Assembly (NCBI RefSeq): GCF_010093595.1 | Contig: NW_022985448.1 | Coordinates: forward strand, 362,499 to 426,498 | DNA length: 64,000 bases | Direction of reading: 5' to 3' | Source: Mytilinidion resinicola | Lineage: Eukaryota > Ascomycota > Dothideomycetes > Mytilinidiales > Mytilinidiaceae | Shown here: piece by piece, positions 20,901 to 32,947 of the stretch | Layout: each line of letters begins with the position of its first letter | Position numbering within the stretch: position 1 is the stretch's first letter | The notes under the pieces: generated by a model | Databases searched by the model: none | Told to the model about the DNA's origin: nothing | Seen by the model: only the letters and a program-made list of their open reading frames with translations | Translations under genes and position numbers: made by a program

Positions 20901-22705
20901 TCAGAAATGCTCCTTCCAGAACTTGAAGTTGACCTCCTGACACGTCGCCGATTTACACGCTTTCTTGATATCCCTCGCCGCAACACTAGGCCCGCAGAAG
21001 TAGACTCCAACGTCTGTCCGTAGCGAGCTCTCAAGCCCATTCATGTAGCTGCGGTCCATGATGCCGTCACGCATGCCACAGAGCAGACGCGAGAAGTTAG
21101 GCCGGCCGAAGTTGGTCCGGCTGCTCAGCTCTGTTAGCGGATCCTTATCCGTGCCGACCGAGTTGAGGACGATGTTGTTGGCCGTGTTGACGTCGATGCG
21201 CTGGGTGAGGTAGGTGTGAATACGGAGGAAGTCGGCGCCCTCAGCACCACCGTTGGGTGAGCCCATGGACTGTGATTCGAGGGAAGAAAGAAGCGCTTGG
21301 AACCATTCGAACGAGCTGGTGTCCTTGCAGACCCAGATGAATTCGACACGGCGGAGGCGCTTGGGCGGGTTGGGAGAAAGGCGGAGATGCCAGATATTCT
21401 TTAGGATGGCAGCCCAGGGCGTGACGCCGATACCAGTGCCTATTAGCACGGCGATTTCGTTCTCGAAGACGTCTTCAGCGGGTGCACCGTAGGGGCCGTC
21501 GATACGTAGTCTTGGCATCTTCTGGCCATGCTGTAGCGCAACTTCGTACATTCCCATGGGATCCAGTTCGTCATACAGCTTCGATTGCGATTGGCCGGCT
21601 CCGAGGGAATCCGCAAGTGCGCGGGTAAAGTCTCCAACCTGTCGTACGTGTACACTGACGTACGCATCGAAGGGACATGAGGTGATGGTGAATGGATGCC
21701 ACTGGTTGTATGACACGTCCGGACAGTTTAGGAAAAGCCATTGTCCTGGCTTGTACTTCATCGATGGTTTCGTGAACTGGATTTCCACAGCGTCTTGGAA
21801 AATTAGCGATGCCAGTTGAGTGTGATATAGAGTACAAACCATAAGGATGACGAACGACCTTGACAATCTGAGTCTCTCTTCTAGCACGAATCTCGCGGTA
21901 GAGACGTTCGATGAGGTACAATCCGCCGCCAACAAGTTCCCATCGCCATCCCTCGTAGCCAATGCAATGGTTCCAGAAACCGGCACCGGCGAAGGGTGAG
22001 TAAGGGTTAACACTATCGCGCACGAAGCAGCCAGTGGCGTGAGTGTACATGCCCAACAGGAATGGGATGAAAAGATGATGGGTGTACCAGAAAGTCTCGA
22101 AAGATTGCTGGCGTATCCTGTGATGAGCGGTGGTGTACATTAGCATCATGCAGAGAAGCATGATATGGCCTGTAATACCACCCGCTTGGGTGTAATGAAT
22201 CTGCACCGCGGTTTCTGGGCGTACTTGTGTCTTCTCGACATTGAAGAAGCTGCCTGAATTAGCCTGGACCCTGAAATTCAAAGAAATGGGAATATACTTG
22301 ACGTAATGAGCACCGGTATGAACGATGGTGAAGAACAGCATCGCGTAGGCGACCTGTCGATGAAACCATTGAGATTCGTCCAATGGCAACCACCTAGCCT
22401 TCGGTCGAATCCACCTGAGGATGTTCCTGCACATGGGCAGAAGGATCAACAAGACATCTATCGACAACACCAATCCCGCTCCTCGAGAGATCCACACTGA
22501 GAATTTGAGGCCATTTAGTGCTGCTAGCCGATTATCACCGGCTTGTTTCCACCTTTGTAGGATTAGCAATAGGACAAAGATTGGAGAGAGAAAGCTAGAC
22601 ATACCATCCATATGCAAACATGCCCCAGTGGAAGCCCCAGAACAGGATATAGAAAAGGCTCTTTTTGATGGTGAACCATCTCTTCAGTGACGCTACTGTA
22701 ATCAT
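20901..22705 (-). CDS. noxA: Superoxide-generating NADPH oxidase NoxA
   Basis: Exons 22605..22705, 22298..22552, 21840..22249 and 20901..21793, giving 552 residues. It transfers electrons from NADPH through FAD and two hemes to oxygen. In ascomycetes NoxA controls sexual development and hyphal fusion, with NoxR, Rac and Bem1. Six membrane helices carry heme-ligand histidines (HRQVAYAMLFFTIVHTGAHY and YTTAHHRIRQQSFETFWYTHH). The FAD site is QWHPFTITS, the NADPH loop LIGTGIGVTPWA, and the C-terminal KFWKEHF is the family signature. Residues such as FNVEKTQVRPE and IDGPYGAPAEDVFENE identify NoxA rather than NoxB. The introns are 52, 48 and 46 nt; the 48-nt one contains no stop, so the unspliced frame also stays open. 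Confidence 0.93.
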
Positions 22706-25657
22706 GGTTGCGGTCTTGCTTGAGCAAGTGACGATGAACAAAAGTCGAGATGAAAGGTGGGTAAGATGCTGCTGTGGGACCAAACCCCGAACGCACGACC
22801 ACCGGTCAGAGGAAGATGGCGATTAGAATATTAGAGCAAGTAGATCGTACGAAGAGCGCCCTGCACCGGAAAGAAAGTAAAGTCTCGGTTCAACCCGGCC
22901 AGCCAGATAATGAAAAGAAGGAATGGAAGTGTCGAAGAGACAAGAAGGATTGCGGTGAATTGATCGTACCACAGGGGCGGAGTGGGTTAATGAGGACAAG
23001 CTTTGACTAGATCGAATCGAGTTTCCTGGCGTCTGGTGGAACTCACACGACCCGAGCGTGATTTAGGCGGGCAGGCAGTAGGTTGATGAAACCGAGGCAG
23101 GCCGTGAACAGGTCGTAGGCAGAGTGGCTCAAACTGGTAGCCTGAGATGCTCTCGTATAGAGCGAGGTGCCAAGGCAGATGGCAATTATTGCCTGCCGAA
23201 AAGATGGGGACGGGAGGGGTTCAAGCAATGCTGAGGCGATGATCCTTCCTTGGGGGGTAATATGGGAGAACGGAGGGAGACAAATGCGTTCGGTGAGCGG
23301 TGTCGGACAAGCGTCTCAAGTGTGCAACGTGCGCCGGTTGAGCATCTTAGATTCTGATACCGGTGCGTAGGGCTGCTTTTAGCTACGCTTGGACGGCGAT
23401 CTGCGGACGGTTCCTGCGTAGCTGGTTTCTTAAACAGCGATGAGACTTTGATAAGATAGAGCGCGTACTAATGCCGCGCGTGGGAGTGGCGAGGCTGCGG
23501 CGCGGACGGTGGAGTGGAAGTTGAGGACGTATGGAGCAGCTCTAAGTTGATTCTGATGACACAGAGCCGCCGACTTCAATCCGATGACAGTAGAGAGGCA
23601 GTGCAAGCTCCTTGTGAGGGCAAAGTCGACGATGCGGTTCCGAGGCGGTTGCAGCAGGTGGATGCCGAATTGGGGTTGGAGACGCCGGAATCTGATACGC
23701 AGGGGGCTTCCAAACACAGCACGTTTGGGCCAACGGAGTCGCGACAGCACAGCACAGAGGCAGGGGAAGGAGGTGAGTTGTTCTGTCAACGGGTGCAATT
23801 GCGAGAGGCGGGAAGGACGAGGTGAAGTGAGTGCCCAGGTGTGTTGGGAGGTGACGGGCGTGGGGAAAGCTTGTGACGCCTTCAGCAACGTTCAACGATG
23901 TGGTGGAGAGGTGGCTCCTCACGGGCAAGCGAGGGTTCAAAAGACCCCGGGGGATTCCCGTCGCATCTGTACGGTACGGAACTTAATCACGCTGCTGGGC
24001 TCGATTAGGGCTGGCAGGCCGCCGCTGGCGTGGTGCAAGAGGGCGCCAGTGGTGCGCGGAGAACAGCGAGGGACAGCGAGGGACAGCGAGTCCTCTCTCG
24101 AGCTTCTCCATGCCGAGCCTCGCACGACAGGCGAGCCAATGCTTGCCGATGTCGAAGCGCTGGGGGACGAGCCGAGTGGTGCCGCCGTCGCGCAGCCCGC
24201 ACTGGCGTCAGCGGAAGCTATTAATGGATTCGTTAATGTCCTGGGCCGTCAACAGAGCGGCGGCGGCGGCCATGTGCAGTCTCTCCATCGTGAAGCCGTC
24301 TGCCGGCCCGTCCGTCTAGTCCGTTTCCGTCTGCGAATGAGCGTTGAGAAGGACTGCTCGCGATTGCGGCTGTTAGGGGTTCAGAATTGCTCGTCATCAG
24401 CAAATCCAGATCCTTCACCGCTCAGACAAATAGGACTATCGAATAGTCTATCGAGTACGCTTCTTTGCCTCGAGGCTACGAGGATATTTAGACGGCGCCT
24501 GCTGAGGACAAGTCTGAGACGGAAGGCAGTGCTCTGTTCTCATAGCTTGACGTCAATCGCCTGCCAGACCGCTTCTGATCAATCTGCGGGTGACGATGGA
24601 GATATTTTCCACTCTGGATATATCGTCGGTGACAAAGCCAGCGTCGTGGGGTAGAACTAGGCGTGCTGCAGGGCACGGCTGCGAGGTGCATCACAGCGAG
24701 GGCCAGGGCGAGAAGATGTGCCCTGGTGAACTGTGCGAGCCGACAGGATTCGCACAAGGCCCGGCGAGGTTGAGGTCGTGATGGGCTCGAGTCTCGTGGC
24801 CTGCGTCTGACTCGTGTATCGATACGGTACCGAGCATATCGATTGCTGGAGGAGGCTGGGGCGGGGCCACGGCGATTCTGCATCCATTTCCCGCGTCAAC
24901 GGCAGCGGGACGGGTGCCACGAGCTGACTATGGCGCTGGACTACTGCGTGTGCTGTGAAAAGAGGCGGCCCAGCCTTGCATCTGCACTGTGATTGAGGTC
25001 GGCCGCTATCAGTAGTTCTACCGACTGCCCTCTTCTCGCGCAGACTGTCGACGTGTGGCTTTCTGGCGACCACGATGTCCTGCGCCAGACTGTGCTGGTG
25101 GAGAGACACTCGACGGGGCCAGGTGGCGCCGCTCAGACAGCGGACGCCTCAAAGGTGCTTCACCAGGGCCGGCTCCAATCAGCGCCGGCTACCCCATGGC
25201 GGCTGGTGTGACAGTGCGTCTCGGTCTGTGCGACGGGAGCAGATCGCAGCGTGATTCGTCCCGAGATTTGAGGGCGGTTAAATTCATGCACCACCGCCCA
25301 CGTCCTCCCTCTTTTCCTCATCCGGCGCGTGCGCCCGGCGCCGTGGGCGTCCGAGAGTGCTCGCATGAACCAAAAGCCCATCATGCCGCAATCCTTGAGA
25401 CTGTACGAGTTCGACGTCTGCGACCTGACACCAGCCAGCCTCAACCCCCAAACCGCTCTCCCGCCACTTCCCAATCCTCAGTGCCGGCCCCAGTGCGCCA
25501 TTGAACCTCAAAATCCCCGCAGACCCGCAGCATGCAAGCTCGACAGTCCTGGTAGCTCCGCGAAAGCAACAGTCGTTCACTCAACCACAAGAATTGCCGC
25601 CGGATCGGTCAATCGTCCTCTCGCTCTACCCCGCCAACCTCACTCCAACATACCACC
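22706..25657. other. 3-kb intergenic region with no convincing gene
   Basis: This is the divergent interval between noxA and the membrane-protein gene. It is GC-rich with long open frames by chance on both strands. The longest is 23584-24654 (+, 356 residues, ATG). Its product has an Arg/Ser/Gly-rich, domainless sequence and overlaps frames of similar quality on the other strand, so I do not call it. A short direct repeat (AGGGACAGCG) occurs near 24068-24090. Long 5' leaders or promoters are the likeliest content. Confidence 0.35.
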
Positions 25658-26233
25658 ATGGGCAAGCTGATCAAGAACCACTGGGCGCGCCTCATCATCC
25701 TCACCGCCGCCATCTGTACGTCCTTCTCTTCCTCATTGCTCTTAAGCTCCCATTTCAAACCTTCCGTCTCAATCTGCATGGCTCTTATACTGATATCAAC
25801 CCAGACCAAGTCGCCGCCGCAATCGAAGGCTTCTTCTGGCCCAAGATCTTCTGGGACTTCCTCACCAAGAACCTCGATGGCGCCGTCAAGCCCGTCCCCG
25901 CACTCCAGATCGTAAACCTCATCCTCGGCCTCATGGGGCTCGCCTATGAATGGCCATTAAAGTTCATCGCCGGCTCCGCCGTGCACCGCTCTATCGAAGC
26001 TCGCCTGATTATCTTCCCGCTGAGCGCCTTGGCTGCCGTCCTCCAGTACCAGGCCACCAACGCCGCGCTGTACTATATGATCGGGATGGGTGTGTACTTC
26101 TGGGCATATAGTGAAGGCGAGGTAAGCTACGATTACCCCATACGAGGAAGCTAGTCGCTGATTTAGACAGATTGTGTGCGCGGAACCGTGGACATTGCCG
26201 AAGCGGGGAGCGAGGGCAAGGATGGGTGTGTAA
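25658..26233 (+). CDS. Small conserved multi-pass membrane protein of unknown function
   Basis: Exons 25658..25715, 25805..26121 and 26171..26233, giving 145 residues. It begins MGKLIKNHWARLIILTAA. About four hydrophobic segments follow: residues 9-20, the block around ALQIVNLILGLMGLAYEW, LIIFPLSALAAVLQY and LYYMIGMGVYFWAY. The C-terminus, VCAEPWTLPKRGARA, is reached only after the 49-nt second intron is spliced. This pattern looks like a fungal-specific conserved membrane family without an assigned role, so I assign no function. Splice sites are GT-AG and phases agree (1 and 0). Confidence 0.75.
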
Positions 26234-27204
26234 ATCGCACGGCCTCTTCCCTGCTCTTGATTCCCTAGTGTCTGATGAGCATTATGATATAGGTTTAGGG
26301 GCATAGCGTGGCGTTTTGAACATATTTCTTTGGGCATTGTACTATTTAAATCAGTATTAGTCGGGCGGCCAAATCTAATCAGTCTCGACCAACTGTGTGG
26401 CCCTCACGTTCGAGTGATGTTGTGATTCGGCTTGTAAGTGTCGCTTCAGAAGTCGACGGTGAATCGATCAATACCGGCGACGGGGCCCTTGGTCTCTTCT
26501 TTGGCTTGTATGTACGACATCACAACAGCTGTCACGATATGAAGTACGTTTAACCTCTCAGACAGTCTCAGGGATTCTTAGTTAGAGACCTTCTAGAATG
26601 TCTCGACGCATTGAATCATCTCCGATCCACTAAATCTCACTTCCCGTCCTAAATCAGTTGAGGTGCTTCCCGAGACCATCCTTCATCTCCCAACACGTGC
26701 CTCCCATCGTACTTCCTAAATCAATCTCACACCCGTTCGCAGTCTACAACGTCCTCTACCAAATGATCTAGCTCCTACGTATCACGTAGTCAAAAGTTCA
26801 AAAGAAAGAAAAGAAAGAAAAAAAATCCATCCGCCACGAGACTCGAACTCTTCACTCTCGAGTAGCAAAATAGCAAAAAACAGTTCCGCTAGGCGCCCAG
26901 CTAGCGCTGCACTTCGGCAATTTTTTCCGGCATCGCTGGGCGGCGTACTTCTGTCTCTGTAGTACATGTTAGTTCACGGAAGGGCTCAAAAATAATAGGT
27001 ATATAATGATAGAGTTCTGGAGGTTGGACCCTGAATTTCGGCATCCCGAATAACGAACGCGCTCACCGCTCTGCTTGTGCTTGCTTCACCTCACCAGGCT
27101 CCGAAAGATCTTCTTCATCACCGTGCCGACGTTTTGAATTCTTGGAGTTCTACCGAACACTGATGCGAGTGCTGCATATCACCGAAGTTCTTTCACCTTT
27201 TCAC
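26234..27204. other. Intergenic 3'-3' region with A/G-rich tract
   Basis: An AAAAGAAAG-type tract lies near 26795-26825. Next to it, on the minus strand, AGAGTTCGAGTCT resembles a tRNA B box followed by a T run, but no cloverleaf forms. No gene was recognised. Confidence 0.4.
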
Positions 27205-28535
27205 TTACTTCGGCCCTTCAATCAAGATCTTGATTCCCTTCCCAGCCTTCACGTCTTTAAACGCCTCCTCGGCATCCTCGAACTTGACCTTCCCCGTGAT
27301 CAACTCCTTCACGCTCACCTTCCCCGACGCCACCAAGTCGACCGCGAGCTGGTAGTCCCCACTACCGTACCTGAAGCTGCCCTTAACATTAAGCTCCTTC
27401 GTGCACATCGCCATGATCGGCCACTGGATATCCGGCTTGCCCATGCCACCCTAGTGCAAACAGCATTAGCCGGGTCCAGAATCACATCGAGGGTCTCAGG
27501 TCCTAGAGGAGAGGAGATTTCCACTCACCTGCACATACGTCCCGCCAATCCTACACGCATGCACGCTCATCTGAATACACGGCTCGGCGCCACTCGCATC
27601 GATAATCACGTCCGCGCCCGCCCCCAACCCACACTCCTCGACCAGCCGCTTCGCGCCCTCCTCCACCGTCTCCCCGGCCTTGCTCCGCCACACATCCGTC
27701 GCCGCATACCCCTTCGCGAACTTCAGCCTCTCCTCATTCACATCCACACTCACCACCTTCTTCGCGCCGAAGCTGCGCCCCACGGCCGCGCACAGCAAGC
27801 CCACGGGGCCCGCGCCAAACACGACCAAGCTATCGCCTGGCTTGACGCCGCCCTGCTTGCAGATGTGCACGGCGACAGCCGTCGGCTCGATCAGCGCACC
27901 CTCCTCCATGCTCATGCCCGCCGGCAGCTTGTAGCAGTAGTCCTCGGGCAGGACGTAGTAGCGCGCGAGCGTGCCGTCGTAGGGGGGTGTCGCGGCGAAG
28001 GCCATGTCCGGGCACAGGTTGTACTTGCCGTCCTTGCAGCGCACGCAGCGGCGGCACGGCACGCCGGGCTCCATGGCGACGCGGTCGCCCACTTTCAAGG
28101 ACGTGACGTGGGCCCCGATGGCGGAGACGGTGCCGGCGGATTCGTGGCCGAGCACCATGGGCGTGTTGACGATGAAGTGGCCGATGCGGCCGTGGACCCA
28201 GTAGTGGACCTATTGTGTTGGCATAGTGGGTTAGTTGAGGGATTTAGGAGGGATGGTGGTGGCAGTGATGGGGGGGGCCTTCAAGATTGATGATACGGGA
28301 GTGGGCAGAGCTTACATCACTACCGCAGATGCCGGTCCATTGGGGCTTGACGAGGACGTCGTAGAAGGATTTGAGATCTGGGATGGGACGGTCTTCGAAG
28401 GTGACTTTGCCCTGGGAGTGGAGGATGAAAGATGGGTTCTGTGGTGTGTTAGGGACGTCATGGCCGGATATGCTCGAAAGGGGAATGCGAGGGTGGTGGG
28501 GCATGGAGGGGTAGTGGACGTACCGTTTGTGCCAT
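27205..28535 (-). CDS. xdhA: D-xylulose reductase (xylitol dehydrogenase)
   Basis: Exons 28524..28535 (12 nt, encoding MAQT), 28316..28438, 27529..28209 and 27205..27450, giving 353 residues. It is a zinc- and NAD-dependent polyol dehydrogenase that oxidises xylitol to D-xylulose in pentose catabolism. Catalytic zinc site: GICGSDVHYWVHG and VLGHESAG. The structural zinc cysteines are in CRRCVRCKDGKYNLC. The nucleotide loop is VFGAGPVGLLCAA, followed by SVDVNEERL with an Asp that favours NAD. GGMGKPDIQWPIMAM starts exon 4. The closest alternatives are sorbitol or L-arabinitol dehydrogenase; overall pattern and length favour xylitol dehydrogenase. The 12-nt first exon is typical of the difficult 5' ends of such genes. 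Introns are 85, 106 and 78 nt. Confidence 0.85.
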
Positions 28536-28874
28536 GTTGGATGCTTCAGTGTTTGATTATTCTGGAATTGAGGTAGAGAGGAACGGATGAAAGAGATTCT
28601 CGAGAAAGAAAATGTGGTGGGATCCAAGATACTACAAAAGATGGCCCCACTGCGGGGAGCTCGAGATTGAATAAATGGGAAGGTAACGCGTGGATACCGC
28701 GATCAACTAGCGTCGGTGGATCTCCCGCCGCAACGGTCTGCATTTAACCGGCGCTTTAGCCGTGCCTATTTCTATGTGTCTATGCTTCTATTGGATATTC
28801 GTCGAATCGCTCATGAGCTGAGGGGAAAAAAGGAAAGGAAAAAAAGAGAGATATTATTCCTGACCAGTGTGACC
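28536..28874. other. Upstream region of xdhA
   Basis: A 339-bp gap between the xdhA start and the 3' end of the methyltransferase gene, both on the minus strand. It must contain the xdhA promoter. No individual site was assigned. Confidence 0.4.
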
Positions 28875-30066
28875 TCAGATGACATTCGGAACACTCGGCC
28901 TACCAGACTCAGGTATCCGGCCCCATATCGACCACCAACACCTGACTTCGCTGCGTCCACCTTCCGAAGCCCAGTCGTCGTAGCCGCTTTCCTCACCTTC
29001 TTCTATAATGCATAGGCCTATGCTGGTCATACGTTTCTTGAAGTCGCTCAATTCTGGAATATAAGCGTCTCGAAATGGGAATTCGACGATTACTCTGGCA
29101 GTACTCTCAGGCGAAAGCCATGTATCAATTGTCTGTACTAGCAATCTAGGGTGCTCCGGTGAGTAGAGTGAGTCTGCTGCGAGCATGACAGGATACTTGG
29201 GAGGCGACCCATTCTGAGTAGTATTACTCGCATCGTCAACTTGGCCCAGAACACCTGGATAGGACTGGCACGTGAGTGGCTCCGACCAGTCGAGAGCAGC
29301 ACACTCCAGCGAACCCCCACATTGCTCGATGGCAATGCGATTGTCCTCCACGTTTCTTGCCAGGTTTGGCGTAATCTCAGCCAGGTCAGTGAGGAGCACG
29401 GAGGAACCGAACACTGCTGCAGCTGCGATCCCGACTAGGCCCGTTCCTGATCCAAGTTCGAGCATGCGGGGTGGCCTTTTATCTTTGCTTTGCGGCAGCT
29501 TGATCGTATGAAGGCGTTTAGACAGCATATACGAAGCAGCCCATGTCTTCAAGCCAAGATTATCCTCCGTCATAGCTGGTTCATGGATCGTAATATCCAC
29601 GCGTCCTGACTTCATGAGAATTCGGAACTTGCGAGACATGGCCGGCATAGCAGATCTCCCAGAGCGCTCACCCAACCGCAGGCTAGCTTGTTCCCAGATC
29701 TCTTCCTTCATGTTGTCATCTTGTATCCATGCTAGATCGTTGCCGATGATACTTGTTAGGTACCTCGTCAGTCCCTCTGGGTTTACTTGGACGGGCCTCG
29801 GCTTCGTCGCTGCGCTCGCCCGTCGTTTGTTCAGTCCTACGGACATGTCATATTCTTCTTCTGAGTCGCTACATTCCCAGGACGGAGGGGCGGAGGTGAG
29901 GAGAGTGAGGGTATTGAGGAGGGATTGAGCGGTGGGCTTGGTGTACAGCTGTGGGAAATCGAACACTGAAGCGACAGGCAGTCAGTAACGAGATATTCTT
30001 GGTCGCGTGTGTCTGGCGTTTACCATGGAGCATTTCGGCTGCGTTCTCGTCAGCCGCTGGTTCCAT
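28875..30066 (-). CDS. Protein-lysine N-methyltransferase, EFM2-like (Methyltransf_16 family)
   Basis: Exons 30024..30066 and 28875..29965, giving 377 residues. It is a seven-beta-strand SAM-dependent methyltransferase of the family that modifies translation factors (EFM2 and EFM3 act on eEF2). Motif I is MLELGSGTGLVGIAAA. VLLTDLAEITPNLARNV follows, and the post-motif II block MLAADSLYSPEHPRLL replaces the usual DxxY element. FGSSVLLTDL and the late EFPFRDAYIPEL are also family-like. The N-terminal 100 residues are less conserved and contain an acidic SDSEEEYD stretch. The exact target lysine cannot be told from sequence. The 58-nt intron after codon 14 is GT-AG, phase 1. Confidence 0.78.
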
Positions 30067-32947
30067 CGCGGCTGTTTCTTGCGACGTATCTGTGGGTTTG
30101 TGAAAAAGTTCAAAAAATTAGGTGGTCATAGCGCCGCGCGGAATAGATCCGCACTTGAGGAGCCATCATAGAAACTCTTTGCTACCGTTGTCAATGATGT
30201 CTGGTTAGACTTTGAATAAATGGAAAGAGATGTACATGTGTAATTCTGAACAGAGACTAAATTCAATGGGCCATCCCAGCCTGTACCATCTCCACTCAAG
30301 GAAGATATGGTGGCACACATACCCTATTTCTAAGAGACTATTAGAGCACCCTACGCGATGGTAGACTCGTGAAATCAGATCAATTTTCCTCATGTTCAAA
30401 CGGTGTCCAAAGGAGGGCGATACATGTTGCTGTTTGTGTCGACAATGAGATCTCCGAGGGTTCATATTTGATAACCGACAAACTGATTCGAGCACATAGA
30501 TTCAAAGCATTAATAGCTTGAATGGTGCTAGCTGATGGACCATGGTATGTGCACAAGAGTTTATACATCAGATCTATACCAGAGGACCATGAAAAGCTTT
30601 CGACGAACCTTCATGGACAAACTAGGTTGATCCGCGAGATACAGATCTAACCGCGTTGGAATTACTCCATTCTTACAGCTTCTCACAGAATCAACCGCTT
30701 CACGGCTGTGGTCACGAGGAAGCATCTCCGAACGGCAAGTCTTAGCACTATTTGACATCGAAAAGTTGTTGAGCATACAAGGATAGAGGAAGGAAAAGTC
30801 GACTGACAACAGAGCATATCGACGGGCGGCTTAGCGATGGCGCTAATGACTAAACAGGCACGAGATGACAACACTTGGTGCCTCGGCATGCTCTTCCCTC
30901 TGGGCATAAGGCTGCTCGAGAGCGCCTTAATGTGCTTGTGGGGTCCTAAGGGCATGGTTGATATTGGTTAGATGGTTTAGTGGAGGTCCTCCTTGTACGA
31001 TCTGGAGGATAGTGAGAAAACCGCTAAGATACAGTACATACCTTCTTATCTCTGAATAGCTCGTTTACCGTGCATATGGTTCAGCTTCGCTACGAACAAA
31101 GCATCACACTAGTTTAATCTCGATTCTATTTCTCCTTCCGTCTGGCAATCGCAACATCCTCATCGAGCATCAAGTTGAAGCAGCCATGGACTGGGGCACC
31201 GGCACGAGGCGAGAACCGCGCCGGACAATCTTCCAAATCTCCTGCACCGCATACGCATCCCGGACCCAACTGGCATGTGTTAGTTTACTCACAAGAGTAA
31301 ACTTTTGCTTTCCGGAGGTCAGATCTCCCGCCGCTAGCAGCGCAAACGCAAGACATTGGGTCTTCGTCTCAACGGTGCCGGGAGCTTTCATCTCAGGCGC
31401 TCGTGTGTGCGAACTATGGCAGATACGCATGATGATGTAGCTTGCGCTTTAAAGCTCGGCTGCAGCTGTAGCCTTTGTGCTAAGGTTCTGAACTAAGACT
31501 TAGAGAGACTACGAGATGTATGCGGCCGGATTAGGAAGGTCCGAAAGTGTGGCTTTCACCGAACCTGTGATGGCGAAGATGGCAGGTGGTGTGCTTTGGG
31601 AAGGTATGTACAGTGATCAGTGTGGCCATTGTGGAAAGGGGAGCTTGCGAGGTCGCCGGGACGAACGTGAGGGGTGCAGTGAGGGTCCGGGGTTGAGATA
31701 TTCGCAATTGGGACTGGAAGTGGCCACGTGATGCGTTTGCAGCGTCGTGAGCTTGCACGAAGAGGGTAGTGTTTCCATGTCGCAGTATAGGAAGGCTGGG
31801 AAGATGGGACTGGTGGTGGAGGTGCAAAGACGGCACAGACGGTGGGAACGAGATGGAGTACCTAGGAGTCCACGGCTACCAGGCCGTCGTTCCATGATTC
31901 CATAGCCCGTACGGCGGACAGCTGGGTTTCCACAGACAGAATTCGATGCTGTCACCGGTCGTCTTCGCGATGTCTAAGCCTTCGCGGGCCAAAGCTTGGT
32001 CCCAAGATAGCAGCGCAGAGGCCCGCAATTAGAGTGAAAGAGTGGACTGGCGCGACGAACTGCACAGCGCGTCCACAGCTGCAGGGCCCAAGTCAACCCT
32101 GCAGTAACGTGCAGGCCGACACGCTCGCGGCCCTGAAGCCCGCGGGCGATGCCAGGTGAAACCACGGCGGGGGGGGCGAAAGGGGTTCGCGGTGCGGGAG
32201 AGGTGTTGTTGCGGGCGATGGAGTGCCAGACGACAGCGGCCCCTTTCGGCGCGTGTGTCTCTGGCCGAGCAGTGCGTAGGGCTGGCTGGCGGCGCGATGT
32301 GGTGGAGGAGCGCTGCAGGGAGCCCAGCAGCCCTGCGGCGGCGTGCCTCTTCCACGAGGCTTCTCGAAGCATTCTAGCGGGGCGGAGGGCGTCCTGGCGT
32401 GTCTGAAACGTGGCGATGCAGAGGGGGCAGAGGCACGGGGTGGCCAGAGAGCCGGACGCCAGACGCGGGCTGCTCTGGTCCGTTTGCTCCTAGCCTCCAG
32501 CCGGCAGACGCTCCTCTCGTCGTTGATACCTAGCCCAGCACCCAGGCACGCCGGTCACCGCTCCACGAGCCCAAGCCCACGTCCGCTGCCTTCTCTTGCT
32601 GCTCTCCGGACTCCACCACCACCACTGGCCGCCAGTGCCGCCGCCTCCCACCGCGCGCACGCTTCAATGCCCGCTGGCTGCTTTCCACCGCCCCACGATA
32701 GCGTCCTGTCTGCATCCGCCCGGTCCCACCTTGTTTTGACCCACCCCCAACCGCACACCATGTCATCGCCATCGCGCTGAACCGCCTCCTCCACCACCGC
32801 CCCTCTCGCCCCAGCACCCGATTGCTACACAATAGCTACGCATAGCTACACGAGCCCCGCGCTGCCCTGCTCACGCGTCCAAAGTCCGCACTCTGGATCC
32901 GATCCGCATCCTTCGTCTCTGCCTCTCCCCCTTGTCTGTCGCCCAAC
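30067..32947. other. 2.9-kb intergenic region, no supported gene
   Basis: The left half is AT-richer with scattered short frames. A minus-strand ATG frame of 86 codons at 31170-31430 has no recognisable motif. The right half (31.9-32.9 kb) is GC-rich and probably the promoter and long 5' leader of the cyclic-nucleotide/F-box gene. Confidence 0.35.

Noticed and set aside
20901..22705. Identification of the oxidase as NoxB
   Set aside because: After removing the 48-nt intron, the HYVNFFNVEKTQ block and the C-terminal domain fit NoxA, and the 552-residue length agrees with NoxA.
23584..24654. 356-codon ATG frame on the plus strand
   Set aside because: No recognisable domain, Arg/Ser/Gly-rich low-quality protein, equal-quality frames on the other strand in a GC-rich region; kept only as a note.
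26830..26925. Possible tRNA or tRNA-derived element on the minus strand (B-box-like AGTTCGAGTCT followed by a T run)
   Set aside because: No matching A box at the right distance and no acceptor stem can be formed; not a tRNA.
31170..31430. 86-codon minus-strand ATG frame
   Set aside because: No signal peptide, domain or splice pattern; cannot be told from chance.
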